64,000 nucleotides of DNA, taken from the NCBI RefSeq assembly GCF_003600685.1, contig NZ_CP032084.1, positions 4,712,001 through 4,776,000 of the forward strand. The letters run 5' to 3'. Of this stretch, positions 8,796-17,610 are shown piece after piece (position 1 is the first letter of the stretch; each line of letters opens with the position of its first letter). The position numbers and the translations under genes were made by a program. Below the pieces are notes generated by a model, which saw only the letters and a list, made by a program, of their open reading frames with translations, had not been told where the DNA came from and searched no databases. The DNA comes from Achromobacter sp. B7. GTDB taxonomy: Bacteria; Pseudomonadota; Gammaproteobacteria; Burkholderiales; Burkholderiaceae_B.

Positions 8796-9149
8796 TGATG
8801 CCTCTCCTGAGAGTGATGTCCGTGCCGGCTTGTAAGACGGCGGCGGCTGAAACCAAGCCCGGCTTTACAGGGCCGGCCGCCAGATTACGCCATGTCCACG
8901 GCGTGAACAACGCGGCTTTCCCTAGAGGAAACCCCAAGGATGACAAGCTTGATAGATTCCGGGCATTTGTCCGATGACCGAACTTTATCGAACCCTTGCG
9001 CCCCGTATGGCAGGCCCCTGCATGCCATACTTTTTTTGCGTCGATGTCCGATACGCGGCATCGCCGCCCCAGCCCTAAAACGCCGAGCGCGCCACATAAA
9101 AAACCCGGCGCGCATCGATATTCGGTCGATTCATGGAGGAGACAAATCC
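8796..9149. other. 354-bp intergenic region between divergent binding-protein genes
   Basis: No coding frame here has a ribosome site or family similarity I recognise. It must hold the promoters of the AapJ-like gene (minus) and the Bug gene (plus). It also contains the terminator-like hairpin at 9005-9037 and a strong GGAGGAG ribosome site at its right end. Confidence 0.6.
9005..9037 (+). terminator. orphan terminator-like hairpin in the leader of the Bug gene
   Basis: An eight-base perfect stem GTATGGCA/TGCCATAC with a ten-base loop is followed by seven T residues on the plus strand. There is no plus-strand gene upstream of it, and the Bug gene starts 113 bp later. It may end a short leader or small RNA, or act as an attenuator. 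Confidence 0.5.
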
Positions 9150-10169
9150 ATGGCACATGTTTGCAACTCGCAGCCCCGCCGCAATGCCGTCGCCCCGCGC
9201 CGCCTTGCCCTGAAAACCGTGCTGTGCGCAGCGCTGGCCGCCGTCGGCATGATGGCCGGCCCCGCGCATGCCGCCGATGACTGGCCCACCAAGCCCATCA
9301 AGATCATCGTGCCCTACACGCCGGGCGGCTCCACCGACATCGTCACCCGCATCGTGGTGGAAAAGCTGGCGCCGCGCCTGGGCCAGACCATCATTGTGGA
9401 AAACAAGCCCGGCGCGAACAGCAGCGTGGGCTCGGCCATGGCGGCCAAGGCCGACCCCGACGGCTACACCTTTCTGGCGATGCTTCCCGCTTACCTGGTC
9501 AATTTCCACCTGTACAAGCTGAACTTCAAGCCCACCGACCTGGTGCCGGTTGTGCAGATGGCCGACCTGCCGCTGTTCCTGTTCGTGTCCGAAGACGTGC
9601 CCGTCAAGACCGTGGCCGAGCTGGTCGACTATGGCCGCAAGCACCCCGACAAGCTGACGTATGCCTCCAGCGGCACGGGGTCGAACGCGCACCTGACCGG
9701 CGCCATGTTCGCCTCGCAGAACAAGATTGCAATGACGCACGTGGCCTACAAGGGCAGCGCGCCGATTTTGACCGACCTGCTGGGCGGGCGCGTGTCGATG
9801 GTGTTCGACCCCATCCTGGTGCCCATGCAGTACGTGAAGCAGAACCGGCTGAAGGCACTGGCCTTCACCGGCAAGGAACGCTGGCCCGACGAGCCCTCCA
9901 TTCCCACCATGGGCGAAGCCGGCCAGCCGGGCTTTGAAACGGGATCATGGGCGGGCCTGCTGGCGCCGGCCAACACGCCTCAGCCGATCATCGACCGCAT
10001 GGCGCGCGAGATCGCCGAGGTGGTCAAGGACCCCGAGGTCAAGCGCAAATTCGTGGACGTGGGCTTCATGCCGGTGGGCGGCACGACCGCGCAATTCGCC
10101 GACCTGATGCAGAAAGAGTCGGCCCGCTACGCCGAGGTCATCAAGCAAGTCGGCATCACCGCGAACTGA
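9150..10169 (+). CDS. Bug-family (TctC) tripartite tricarboxylate transporter receptor
   Basis: A 339-residue periplasmic receptor. The start chosen is the ATG after GGAGGAG giving M-A-H-V; the frame runs open to 8940 but without a ribosome site. The signal peptide ends near AHA/A. Family hallmarks are PIKIIVPYTPGGSTDI, a GQTIIVENKPGA stretch and ADPDGYTF. Bug proteins bind carboxylates and are greatly expanded in Bordetella and Achromobacter. Position directly upstream of the pcaI/pcaJ genes suggests a ligand linked to aromatic-acid catabolism (e.g. an oxoacid), which is inference. No TctA/TctB membrane genes are nearby. Confidence 0.88.
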   Translation: MAHVCNSQPRRNAVAPRRLALKTVLCAALAAVGMMAGPAHAADDWPTKPIKIIVPYTPGGSTDIVTRIVVEKLAPRLGQTIIVENKPGANSSVGSAMAAKADPDGYTFLAMLPAYLVNFHLYKLNFKPTDLVPVVQMADLPLFLFVSEDVPVKTVAELVDYGRKHPDKLTYASSGTGSNAHLTGAMFASQNKIAMTHVAYKGSAPILTDLLGGRVSMVFDPILVPMQYVKQNRLKALAFTGKERWPDEPSIPTMGEAGQPGFETGSWAGLLAPANTPQPIIDRMAREIAEVVKDPEVKRKFVDVGFMPVGGTTAQFADLMQKESARYAEVIKQVGITAN

Positions 10170-10220
10170 AAGGCGGCGGGCGGCGGCATGGCCGGGCGCC
10201 CGCCCGATCGGAGCTTCACC

Positions 10221-10901
10221 ATGATCAACAAGTTCATCGACACCCCCGAGGCCGCGGTCTCGGATATCCACGACGGCGCCACGGTGCTGATCAGCGGCTT
10301 CGGCGGCGCGGGTATGCCCACCGAACTGATCCACGCGCTGATCGACCAGGGCGCGCGCGAGCTGACCGTGGTCAGCAATAACGCGGGCAATCGCGAAACC
10401 GGGCTGGCCGCGCTAATCAAGGCGGGCCGCGTGCGCAAGGTGATCTGCTCGTTTCCGAAGGCCTCGCACTCCTGGGTCTTTGACGACTTGTACCGGCGCG
10501 GCGGCATCGAACTGGAATGCGTGCCGCAGGGCACCATCGCCGAACGGCTGCGTGCGGCCGGGGCCGGGCTGGGCGGGTTCTTTACGCCCACTGCCTACGG
10601 CACCGAACTGGCGGCAGGCAAGGAAACGCGCATCATCAACGGACGCGGCCACGTATTCGAAACGCCGCTGCATGGCGACTTTGCGCTGGTCAAGGCCGAC
10701 CAGGGCGACCGCTGGGGCAACCTGACTTATCACAAGAGCGCGCGCAACTTCGGCCCGATCATGTGCATGGCGGCCAAGACCACCATCGTGCAGGTGCGCG
10801 CCAAAGCCGACCTGGGCGAGCTGCCGCCCGAAGCCATCGTCACGCCCGGCATCTTCGTCAAGCGCATCACCGAGGTGGCGAACGCCGCCTTTTCCAGCTG
10901 A
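10221..10901 (+). CDS. pcaI: 3-oxoadipate CoA-transferase subunit A
   Basis: A 226-residue alpha subunit of a class I CoA-transferase that moves CoA from succinyl-CoA to 3-oxoadipate in the beta-ketoadipate pathway. The start at ATG 10221 (M-I-N-K-F) follows GGAG; the frame opens at 10188. The glycine-rich CoA loop SGFGGAGMPTELI is near the N-terminus, and VICSFPKASHSWVF and GTIAERLRAAGAG are typical of PcaI/CatI. The beta subunit follows after 9 bp. Acetoacetate or another 3-oxoacid as substrate cannot be excluded. Confidence 0.88.
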   Translation: MINKFIDTPEAAVSDIHDGATVLISGFGGAGMPTELIHALIDQGARELTVVSNNAGNRETGLAALIKAGRVRKVICSFPKASHSWVFDDLYRRGGIELECVPQGTIAERLRAAGAGLGGFFTPTAYGTELAAGKETRIINGRGHVFETPLHGDFALVKADQGDRWGNLTYHKSARNFGPIMCMAAKTTIVQVRAKADLGELPPEAIVTPGIFVKRITEVANAAFSS

Positions 10902-10910
10902 GGCCCACGT

Positions 10911-11552
10911 ATGTACCAACCCCTGACCCGCGAGGCCATGGCGCGCCGCCTGGCCCTGGATATTCCCGACGGCAGCTACGTCAACCTGGGCATCGGCATG
11001 CCGGTGCTGGTGGCCGCTTGCCTGCCCGATGATCGCGAGATCGTGCTGCACAGTGAAAACGGCATCCTGGGCATGGGCCCGCCGCCTTCGGAAGACGCCA
11101 TCAACCTGGACCTGATCAACGCCGGCAAGCAGCCGGTGACGCTGCTTGCCGGCGGCGCATATTTTCACCACGCGGATTCGTTCGCGATGATGCGTGGCGG
11201 CCATCTGGACATCTGCGTCATGGGCGGCATGCAGGTCGCGGCCAACGGCGACCTGGCCAACTGGTCGCTGGCCAAGCCGGGCGAAGCGCCCGCCGTGGGT
11301 GGCGCGATGGACCTGGCGGTGGGCGCGCGCAGCGTGTTCATCATGATGGAACACAACAGCAAGAACGGCGATCCGAAAATCGTCGAACGCTGCACCTATC
11401 CGCTGACGGGCGCGGGCGTGGTTGACCGCATCTACACGGATTTAGCCGTGATCGACGTGACGCCGGACGGCTTGATTGTTCGAGATATGATCGACGGCAT
11501 GACGCTGACCGAACTGCAAGGACGCACCGGCGCGCCGCTGCGCGCGGGCTGA
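10911..11552 (+). CDS. pcaJ: 3-oxoadipate CoA-transferase subunit B
   Basis: A 213-residue beta subunit. The catalytic glutamate that forms the CoA thioester is Glu49 in HSENGILGMGP. Other family segments are YVNLGIGMPVLVA and VMGGMQVAANGDLANW. It partners PcaI (9 bp upstream). Its stop overlaps the start of the downstream IclR gene by one base (TGATG), which favours translational coupling with the regulator. Confidence 0.9.
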   Translation: MYQPLTREAMARRLALDIPDGSYVNLGIGMPVLVAACLPDDREIVLHSENGILGMGPPPSEDAINLDLINAGKQPVTLLAGGAYFHHADSFAMMRGGHLDICVMGGMQVAANGDLANWSLAKPGEAPAVGGAMDLAVGARSVFIMMEHNSKNGDPKIVERCTYPLTGAGVVDRIYTDLAVIDVTPDGLIVRDMIDGMTLTELQGRTGAPLRAG

Positions 11553-12379
11553 TGCTGCCCAACCTGCCCCCACCCGGCTACGCGCTGCCGCTGGCCGAGG
11601 ACGAACATCCCGACCAGTTCCGTGGCGACCCGGACTACATGCTGACCCTGGCGCGCGGCCTGCACGTGATCCGCGCATTCGGCACGCGCCGCCATCCGCA
11701 AACCGCCGCTGAACTGAGCCGCCGCGCCGGGCTGCCGCGCGCCGTGGTGCAGCGCTGCCTGCACACGCTGGTGCTGCTGGGCATCGCGGAACAGCACGGC
11801 AGGCTGTTTGTGCTGACGCCGCGCATCCTGGGCCTGGGCTACGCGTATTTCTCGTCCACGCCGTTCGTGTCCCTGGCCCAGCCGGTGCTGGAAGAGCTAA
11901 GCGCCACGGTCAACGAGACCTGCGCGCTGGCCATCATGGAAGGCAACGAAATGCTGTACCTGGCGCGTTCGGAAGTGAACCGCCTGCTGGCCACGTCCAT
12001 GGGGCTGGGCAGCCGCCTGCCGGCGTATTGCACATCGATCGGGCGCGTGCTGCTGGCGCAATTGCCCGAGCCGGCGCTGGCCCGCTACTTTGCCGCCACG
12101 CCGTTGCAGCCCTACACGGAATTCACGCTGACCACCGAAGCCCCGCTGCGCGCCGAACTGGCGCGCATTCGCGAGCAGGGTTACGCGGTGGTCGACCAGG
12201 AATTGGAATTGAACGTGCGCGCGATTTCGGTGCCGGTGCGCTCGGCCAGCGGCAAGGCGTGCGGCGCCGTGAATGTCAGCGTCAAAGCGGCGCGCGTGCC
12301 GCTGACGCGGCTGACGGACGAGTTCCTGCCGCCGCTGCGTCAGGCGGTGGAACGAATCGGGGAATTCCTGGTGGCGTAG
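11552..12379 (+). CDS. IclR family regulator (PcaR/PobR/CatR-like)
   Basis: A 275-residue IclR protein: helix-turn-helix TAAELSRRAGLPRAVVQRCLHTL near residues 50-72, then the effector domain (CALAIMEGNEMLYLARSEV, RLPAYCTSIGRVLLA, CGAVNVSVKAARV). The N-terminal portion (FRGDPDYMLTLARGLHVIRAF) matches regulators of protocatechuate/beta-ketoadipate genes. Being the last gene of the Bug-pcaI-pcaJ operon, it probably controls that operon in response to a pathway intermediate. The start codon overlaps the pcaJ stop codon. Confidence 0.88.
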   Translation: MLPNLPPPGYALPLAEDEHPDQFRGDPDYMLTLARGLHVIRAFGTRRHPQTAAELSRRAGLPRAVVQRCLHTLVLLGIAEQHGRLFVLTPRILGLGYAYFSSTPFVSLAQPVLEELSATVNETCALAIMEGNEMLYLARSEVNRLLATSMGLGSRLPAYCTSIGRVLLAQLPEPALARYFAATPLQPYTEFTLTTEAPLRAELARIREQGYAVVDQELELNVRAISVPVRSASGKACGAVNVSVKAARVPLTRLTDEFLPPLRQAVERIGEFLVA

Positions 12380-12449
12380 GAAGGTGAACGCGCGGCCAGG
12401 GCAAGGCGGCCGCCGCTGTGGGGGAACGACGGCCCGGCGTTCGAGCATC

Positions 12450-12578
12450 GTTCTGTTTGAGCCCCGATGTTCAAGCCCCGATCTGTTCGAGCCCCGATCT
12501 GTTCGAGCCCCGATCCGTTGAGCCCCTCCTGATCGAGCCCGTGCTGTGCGGGCCCCTTCTATTCGAGCCCGTTCTGTG
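12450..12578. repeat. degenerate tandem repeat between convergent iclR and sua5
   Basis: About seven imperfect units of roughly 16 bp; on the minus strand the clearest copies read GATCGGGGCTCGAACA. It fills the space between the two convergent stop codons. No protein or hairpin explains it. Similar short repeats recur at other gene ends in this window. Confidence 0.7.
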
Positions 12579-12592
12579 ACGCGCGCCTGTCC

Positions 12593-13651
12593 CTATGAAG
12601 CCAGGTCGGTGGTATCCAGCGTGAACGCCGCCGCCGCGCGGCCGATGCGATCGTTGACGGCGTGCCAGGCGTCGGTGGCAGGCGGCGCCTGCACGACGAT
12701 GCGCGCATAGCCCTGCTTGTCCAGATCCCGCAGCAAGCCATACAGCGCCTGCGCATAACGCGCCGGGTCCGCCGGCACCGGGTGCCATTGCAGACGCGCA
12801 TCCAGCGCGTCGGGCTTGTCGCCATACGCCACCACCACCACCTTGCCGGGCGGCAGGTTGCGGCCTTGCGCCACGTCGCGCAGGCGGTCGTCGGATGCCA
12901 GCTCAAGGGGGGTGCGGGGCGCGTAGTGCGCCTTCAGCGTGCCCGAGGCGCGCGGCGCGGCGGCATCCGGCGCGAACACCTGCACGCCCAGCACCGCTTC
13001 GATCTGCGCGGCGCTGATATGGCCCGGGCGCAGCAACACGGGACCCGCGCCGCGATCCAGGCGCGACAAGTCAAGAATGGTGGATTCGATGCCCACTTCC
13101 GATGCGCCGCCTTCCAGCACCGGCATGCCGGCCGCGACTTCATCAGGGAATTCGGCGCGCACGTGGTCCGCGCGGGTGGGCGATACCTGGCCGAACTTGT
13201 TGGCCGAAGGCGCCGCCACGCCGCCCTGCCCGTTTGGCTTGCCCGCCGCGAACGCCGCCAGCAGCGCCTGCGCCACGGGATGCGACGGGCAGCGGATGCC
13301 GATGCTGTCCTGCCCACCGCTGACGGTGTCGGCGATGTGCGGCGCGCGCTTGAGGATCAGCGTCAGCGGGCCGGGCCAGAACGCGTCGATCAGCAGACGC
13401 GCCTCGGTCGGCACGTCTGCCGCCCAATAGCCCACGTCGCCCGTGGGCGCAATGTGCACGATGACAGGGTGGTTCGACGGCCGGCCCTTGGCCGCGTAGA
13501 TCTTGGCCACCGCCTGCGGGCTTTGCGCATCCGCGCCCAGGCCGTAGACGGTTTCGGTCGGAAAGGCGACCAGTTCACCGTCCAGCAGGCGTTGCGCGGC
13601 GTGGGATATTTCCGCGTCGCTGGCGGAGTCGGGCGGGGGCAAGGAAGACAT
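12593..13651 (-). CDS. sua5: L-threonylcarbamoyladenylate synthase (Sua5/YrdC family)
   Basis: About 352 residues, the full-length Sua5 form (YrdC domain plus C-terminal Sua5 domain). It makes threonylcarbamoyl-AMP from Thr, bicarbonate and ATP for t6A37 modification of ANN-decoding tRNAs. Signatures are LVAFPTETVYGLGADA, KGRPSNHPVIVH and the SAN motif of APSANKFGQVSPT. The start is set at M-S-S-L-P; the frame continues upstream through a tandem repeat to 13846, which reads as low-complexity peptide and is rejected. It is the last gene of the purE-purK-sua5 group. Confidence 0.9.
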   Translation of the reverse strand: MSSLPPPDSASDAEISHAAQRLLDGELVAFPTETVYGLGADAQSPQAVAKIYAAKGRPSNHPVIVHIAPTGDVGYWAADVPTEARLLIDAFWPGPLTLILKRAPHIADTVSGGQDSIGIRCPSHPVAQALLAAFAAGKPNGQGGVAAPSANKFGQVSPTRADHVRAEFPDEVAAGMPVLEGGASEVGIESTILDLSRLDRGAGPVLLRPGHISAAQIEAVLGVQVFAPDAAAPRASGTLKAHYAPRTPLELASDDRLRDVAQGRNLPPGKVVVVAYGDKPDALDARLQWHPVPADPARYAQALYGLLRDLDKQGYARIVVQAPPATDAWHAVNDRIGRAAAAFTLDTTDLAS

Positions 13652-13663
13652 CGGGATGGTCGC

Positions 13664-13740
13664 GGGTGACTCGGAGTGACTCGGCGTTATTCGGGCGTGA
13701 CTCGGGGATGGCTCGGGCGTGACTCGGGCGTTACTCGGGC
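13664..13740. repeat. tandem repeat carrying copies of the purK stop codon context
   Basis: On the minus strand about seven 10-11 bp units follow one another: CGCCCGAGTAA (the purK end), CGCCCGAGTCA, CGCCCGAGCCA, TCCCCGAGTCA, CGCCCGAATAA, then two shortened copies. The first unit contains the purK stop codon, so the array looks like duplication of the gene's 3' end. It fills the space between purK and sua5. Confidence 0.75.
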
Positions 13741-14921
13741 GCCTGCATGCCCAGCGCGGCAGCCACGCTCGCGGCATCGCTGCGGGCCTGCTCCAGCGTG
13801 GGAGCCACGATGGTGATGTGACCCATCTTGCGGGCGCGACGCGCATCGCGCTTGCCGTACAGGTGCAGCTTGGCGGTGGGCACCGCCAGGGCCGCCGCCC
13901 AATCGGGTTCGCGCTGCTGCGTGGCCGTGGGCGATTCGTACCAGATGTCGCCCAGGATGTTCAGCATGACGGCGGGCGCCAAGAGCGCCGTGCTGCCCAG
14001 CGGCAAACCCGCCATGGCACGTGCCTGCTGTTCGAACTGGCTGGTGACGCAGGCGTTCATCGTGTAGTGGCCGCTGTTGTGCGGACGCGGCGCGATCTCG
14101 TTGACGATCAGGCTGCCGTCTTTCAGCACGAAGAATTCCACGCACAGCACGCCGTGATAGCCCAGGCCTTGCGCAATGGATTGCGCGGCTTCGGTCGCGC
14201 GGGCCTGCCGTTCGGCATGCGCGGCGTCCGACTGCACGGGCGCGGCGGTGGACACCGCCAGGATGCCGTCGCGGTGCACGTTGCGCGCCACCGGGAAGAC
14301 GACGCTTGCGCCGTCGAAACCGCGCGCCAGCACCACCGAGATTTCGTAGTCCAGCGGCATCAGCGCTTCCAGCACGCAGGCCACGCCGCCAAATTCGGCG
14401 AAGGCGGCCAGCGCTTCGTCGCGCGTGTTGATGCGGGCCTGGCCCTTGCCGTCATAGCCCAGGCGCGCCACTTTCAGGATGCCGGGGAACAAGGCGTCGG
14501 GCGCGGCGCGCAGGTCTGCTTCGGTGCGGATGGCGGCGTGCGGCGCCACGGCGATGCCTTGCGAGGCGATGAAGGTCTTTTCGGCGATGCGGTCCTGCAC
14601 GATGGCGACGGCGTCGGCGGCCGGGCTGACGCGGCAACGCGTGGCTAGCGTACGCAGGCTGTCGGCAGGGACGTTTTCGAATTCGGTGGTGACGGCCTGG
14701 CAGGTCTGGGCCAAACGGGCCAGCCCGGCTTCGTCGTCATAGGCAGCCTGGATGTGCAGGTCGGCCACCATGCCCGCGGGGCATTCGTCGGCCGGGTCCA
14801 GCACCGCGACCTTGTAGCCCAGGCTTTGCGCCGCATGGCAGAACATGCGGCCCAATTGGCCGCCGCCCAACAAGCCCAACCAGCCACCGGGAGCGATCAT
14901 GAAAGAAGTGGATTGGCTCAT
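13731..14921 (-). CDS. purK: N5-carboxyaminoimidazole ribonucleotide synthase
   Basis: A 396-residue ATP-grasp enzyme that converts AIR, bicarbonate and ATP to N5-CAIR in purine synthesis. The N-terminal nucleotide-binding glycine loop is [15 protein letters not shown]-grasp elements include [13 protein letters not shown] and the metal-binding [15 protein letters not shown]. It starts inside the purE stop (ATGA overlap), so PurE and PurK, which act in sequence, are translationally coupled. The last codons are part of the tandem repeat at 13664-13740. Confidence 0.95.
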   Translation of the reverse strand: MSQSTSFMIAPGGWLGLLGGGQLGRMFCHAAQSLGYKVAVLDPADECPAGMVADLHIQAAYDDEAGLARLAQTCQAVTTEFENVPADSLRTLATRCRVSPAADAVAIVQDRIAEKTFIASQGIAVAPHAAIRTEADLRAAPDALFPGILKVARLGYDGKGQARINTRDEALAAFAEFGGVACVLEALMPLDYEISVVLARGFDGASVVFPVARNVHRDGILAVSTAAPVQSDAAHAERQARATEAAQSIAQGLGYHGVLCVEFFVLKDGSLIVNEIAPRPHNSGHYTMNACVTSQFEQQARAMAGLPLGSTALLAPAVMLNILGDIWYESPTATQQREPDWAAALAVPTAKLHLYGKRDARRARKMGHITIVAPTLEQARSDAASVAAALGMQAPE

Positions 14922-15448
14922 ACGATCGACGCCTCGGGCGGAACCTTCATGTCGCGCGCGGCTTGCGTCTGGCGGGCGCGGAACGCCACCAGCTTCTGAT
15001 GCAGGTCCGCATCGGTGCCGGCCAGCGTGGCAATCACGTGCAGCGCCGCGTTGGCGGCGCCCGCTTCGCCGATGGCGAACGTGGCCACCGGCACGCCCTT
15101 GGGCATCTGCACAATGGACAGCAGAGAATCTTCGCCGCGCAGGTATTTGGACGGCACCGGCACGCCAAACACCGGCACTTCGGTCAGCGCCGCCATCATG
15201 CCCGGCAGGTGCGCCGCGCCGCCAGCGCCGGCGATGATGCCGCGCAGGCCACGGCCATGCGCGGCCGCGCCGTATTCGGCCATGTCCTGCGGCATGCGGT
15301 GCGCGGAAATCACGCGCGCCTCATAGGCCACGCCGAAATCCTCAAGCATGCTGACCGCGTGCTTCATGACCTCCCAATCGCTGGAAGATCCCATAATCAC
15401 GCCCACCACGGGCGAGGCCTTGGCCGCTGCGGAAGTCTTGGCTGTCAT
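14918..15448 (-). CDS. purE: N5-carboxyaminoimidazole ribonucleotide mutase
   Basis: A 176-residue class I PurE that rearranges N5-CAIR to CAIR. The active-site segments [16 protein letters not shown] and [12 protein letters not shown] are all present. I place the start at M-T-A-K-T; the frame is open to 15616 but the upstream part is not conserved. It overlaps purK by four bases. dsbB lies upstream on the same strand, with a 106-bp gap that must contain the purE promoter. Confidence 0.95.
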   Translation of the reverse strand: MTAKTSAAAKASPVVGVIMGSSSDWEVMKHAVSMLEDFGVAYEARVISAHRMPQDMAEYGAAAHGRGLRGIIAGAGGAAHLPGMMAALTEVPVFGVPVPSKYLRGEDSLLSIVQMPKGVPVATFAIGEAGAANAALHVIATLAGTDADLHQKLVAFRARQTQAARDMKVPPEASIV

Positions 15449-15554
15449 AACCGGTGTCAAAGAGGGTAAGACCGCGGAAACCTGCCCGCGGAATGTCAAT
15501 GGACCGCGGATCCAGTCCGCGAAACCCGGTATTTTACCCGGCGCGCGCGGCAGG

Positions 15555-16127
15555 CTATGGCGCGGTGGCCTTGGGCAGCCACAGATAGGTGTCGGGGTTG
15601 TCCGGGCACGGGCCAAAACCGCATTCCAGCGTGGTGCCGCCGACGTTGGCCAGCGTCATGACAAAAAACAGGGCCATGACCAGGACGCCCAGCGCCGACA
15701 CGGGCTTTTTCAGCATGGTGTCGCCCCATTTGCGGTCGGCCGTCTGCATCAGCACGCAGAAGACGATGATGGCCGCAAACGCAATGAACGCCCAGGTATA
15801 GAAGTGCATGCCCAGGAATGGCGAGCCATAGCCGGGATCGCCGGGCGCCAGGTGCAGCAGCACTTGCCGGCCCGAGGCGACCATGCCGCCCAGCGACGCC
15901 GCGATGCTCATCGCGTAATGCATGGGCGACGGGCCCAGGCGCAGGTTCAGCAGGAACCCCACGCCGGCCAGAATCAGCGCCACGCGTTGCAGCAGGCACA
16001 GCGGGCACGGCAGTTCGTCATAAATGAGTTGCCAGGCGAACGCCATGGCCAGGATGCCGGTCACGCCCAGCAGCGCCAGCCCATTGATGACACGCGAGCC
16101 ACGCGCCGGATTACCAGAGAAGATCAT
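15555..16127 (-). CDS. dsbB: DsbB-family disulfide bond formation protein
   Basis: A 190-residue inner-membrane protein with four predicted membrane helices. The first periplasmic redox pair is in PCPLC (about residues 40-44) and the second in CGFGPC near residue 165. It reoxidises DsbA-type thiol oxidases by passing electrons to quinone. The start follows a 52-residue membrane protein (DUF5993) by 10 bp, and the two are likely translated together. Confidence 0.9.
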   Translation of the reverse strand: MIFSGNPARGSRVINGLALLGVTGILAMAFAWQLIYDELPCPLCLLQRVALILAGVGFLLNLRLGPSPMHYAMSIAASLGGMVASGRQVLLHLAPGDPGYGSPFLGMHFYTWAFIAFAAIIVFCVLMQTADRKWGDTMLKKPVSALGVLVMALFFVMTLANVGGTTLECGFGPCPDNPDTYLWLPKATAP

Positions 16128-16137
16128 CGCCCGGCCT

Positions 16138-16296
16138 TTACAGCGACAACGCCAGCGGCGTATTCATGTGATGCACGCACCAGGCCGCGAAGATCAGCAA
16201 GGTCAGCAGCCAGAAGGTCACGCATGGACGGCGACGGCCCAGCACGCCAAACCACACGGCGATCAGACCAGTCAGAAACGGCAACATCATGATCAT
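16138..16296 (-). CDS. small membrane protein, DUF5993-like partner of DsbB
   Basis: A 52-residue reading frame beginning M-I-M-M-L-P-F with AGGAG eight bases upstream and ending 10 bp before dsbB. Two hydrophobic segments (roughly residues 3-18 and 26-42) are separated by a basic turn GRRRP, and a Cys and two His occur near the second helix end. Small proteins of this kind (DUF5993) are known beside dsbB in related beta-proteobacteria, as I recall. The role is unknown; assistance to DsbB is guessed from the pairing. The competing longer frame at 16124-16360 lacks a signal of translation and is rejected. Confidence 0.75.
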   Translation of the reverse strand: MIMMLPFLTGLIAVWFGVLGRRRPCVTFWLLTLLIFAAWCVHHMNTPLALSL

Positions 16297-16412
16297 GCGA
16301 CGGGCTCCTGTCGGCGGCGTCCTGTAAGCAACCGAGGAGTATAACGTAACAATCCGACATATTTGTTATCGAAAGCCCGGATGCGCGCGCGGCGAACTTA
16401 TGCGTCCCCCCA

Positions 16413-16449
16413 AAGAAAAAACCCGCTCGGTGGACTCACCGGCGGGTTT
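16413..16449 (-). terminator. intrinsic terminator of purC
   Basis: A 13-base-pair stem (AAACCCGC and CGGTG pairing with CACCG and GCGGGTTT, one bulged T) with loop GACT is followed on the minus strand by TTTTTCTTTG, 38 bp after the purC stop. Confidence 0.85.
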
Positions 16450-16486
16450 GTTTTCGTCTAGGCGGCGTCAACGGCGCCCGACGGGA

Positions 16487-17368
16487 TCAGGCAATCAGGC
16501 GGTCCAGCGCTTCGCGGTACTTGGCGGCGGTCTTTTCCAGCACTTCTTGCGGCAGGCGCGGGGCGGGCGGGGTCTTGTCCCAGGTCTGGGTTTCCAGCCA
16601 GTCGCGCACGAACTGCTTGTCGAACGACGGGGGGCTGATGCCCACGCGGTAGCCGTCGGCCGGCCAGAAGCGCGACGAATCGGGCGTTAGCACTTCGTCC
16701 ATCAAGTGCAGCGTGCCGTTATCGTCCAGGCCGAATTCAAACTTGGTGTCGGCAATGATGATGCCCTTGGTGGCGGCAAAGCGCGCGGCTTCGGCGTACA
16801 GCTTGAGGGTCACGTCGCGGATGCGTTCGGCCATTTCCTGACCCACTTCCTTGACCACGTGCGCGAAGTCCACGTTTTCGTCGTGCATGCCGAATTCGGC
16901 CTTGGCGGCGGGCGTGAAGATCGGTTCGGGCAATTGGCTGGCCTGTTGCAGGCCGGCGGGCAACTGAATGCCGCAGACGCTGCCGGTGGCCTGGTAGTCT
17001 TTCCAGCCGGAGCCGATCAGGTAGCCGCGTGCAACGGCTTCCACCAAAATCGGCTTCAGGCGCTTGACCACGACAGCGCGTCCGCGCACCTGGTCAACTT
17101 CGTCCGGCGCCACCACGTCTTCGGGCTTCACGCCGGTGGAGTGGTTCGGCAGGATGTGGGCCAGCTTCTGCAACCAGAATTCGGTCAGCTCGGTCAGCAC
17201 CTGTCCCTTGCCGGGAATGGGGTCGTCAAGAATCACGTCGAACGCGGAGATACGATCCGACGCGACGATCAGCAACTTGTCGTCGCCCACCGCGTACATA
17301 TCGCGCACCTTACCGCGGCCCAGCAGCGGCAAGGACTTGATGCTGGATTGATGCAAAGCAGAAGTCAC
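16487..17368 (-). CDS. purC: phosphoribosylaminoimidazole-succinocarboxamide synthase
   Basis: A 293-residue SAICAR synthase that condenses CAIR with aspartate using ATP. Motifs: [12 protein letters not shown] near the N-terminus, [13 protein letters not shown], and DTKFEFGLD. The length matches the longer beta-proteobacterial/yeast-like form. It ends at a strong terminator (16413-16449), so it is transcribed apart from dsbB and purE. The leader carries an 8-bp inverted repeat (17396-17426). Confidence 0.95.
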   Translation of the reverse strand: MTSALHQSSIKSLPLLGRGKVRDMYAVGDDKLLIVASDRISAFDVILDDPIPGKGQVLTELTEFWLQKLAHILPNHSTGVKPEDVVAPDEVDQVRGRAVVVKRLKPILVEAVARGYLIGSGWKDYQATGSVCGIQLPAGLQQASQLPEPIFTPAAKAEFGMHDENVDFAHVVKEVGQEMAERIRDVTLKLYAEAARFAATKGIIIADTKFEFGLDDNGTLHLMDEVLTPDSSRFWPADGYRVGISPPSFDKQFVRDWLETQTWDKTPPAPRLPQEVLEKTAAKYREALDRLIA

Positions 17369-17395
17369 GGGAATGGCCTATGGCAAAAATGAAGA

Positions 17396-17426
17396 TTCCC
17401 GCCACGGGCGAGCGCCAGGGCGGGAA
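17396..17426. repeat. inverted repeat in the purC leader
   Basis: TTCCCGCC and GGCGGGAA are perfectly complementary, 15 bp apart, and lie 28-58 bp upstream of the purC start. It could form an RNA hairpin or be a protein-binding site. The remaining 180 bp to the GFA gene show nothing else recognisable. Confidence 0.5.
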
Positions 17427-17610
17427 GTAGAACGAAATCGAAACTTGCGCAAAAGGCGGCATGGCCTGTGCAAGACGCATAGATTACTGCAAATATGCCC
17501 GTCTTGCCGGGCGGCAAGGGCCGGGTTAGCCTCTGATTCCCGACTCACGATTCGCGCCGACCGCCCCAGCCGCGTCACGGCGCAGACCTCACGCCCGGAG
17601 ACAAAGCCGT

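Noticed and set aside
12450..12578. Possible CRISPR array
   Set aside because: Units are short, degenerate and contiguous with no spacers; no cas genes in the window.
13652..13846. N-terminal extension of Sua5
   Set aside because: It would be translated from the tandem repeat into a low-complexity peptide; the conserved protein begins at 13651.
16124..16360. 78-codon minus-strand frame overlapping the small dsbB partner
   Set aside because: Different phase from the 52-residue membrane frame; no ribosome site and no hydrophobic or conserved pattern.
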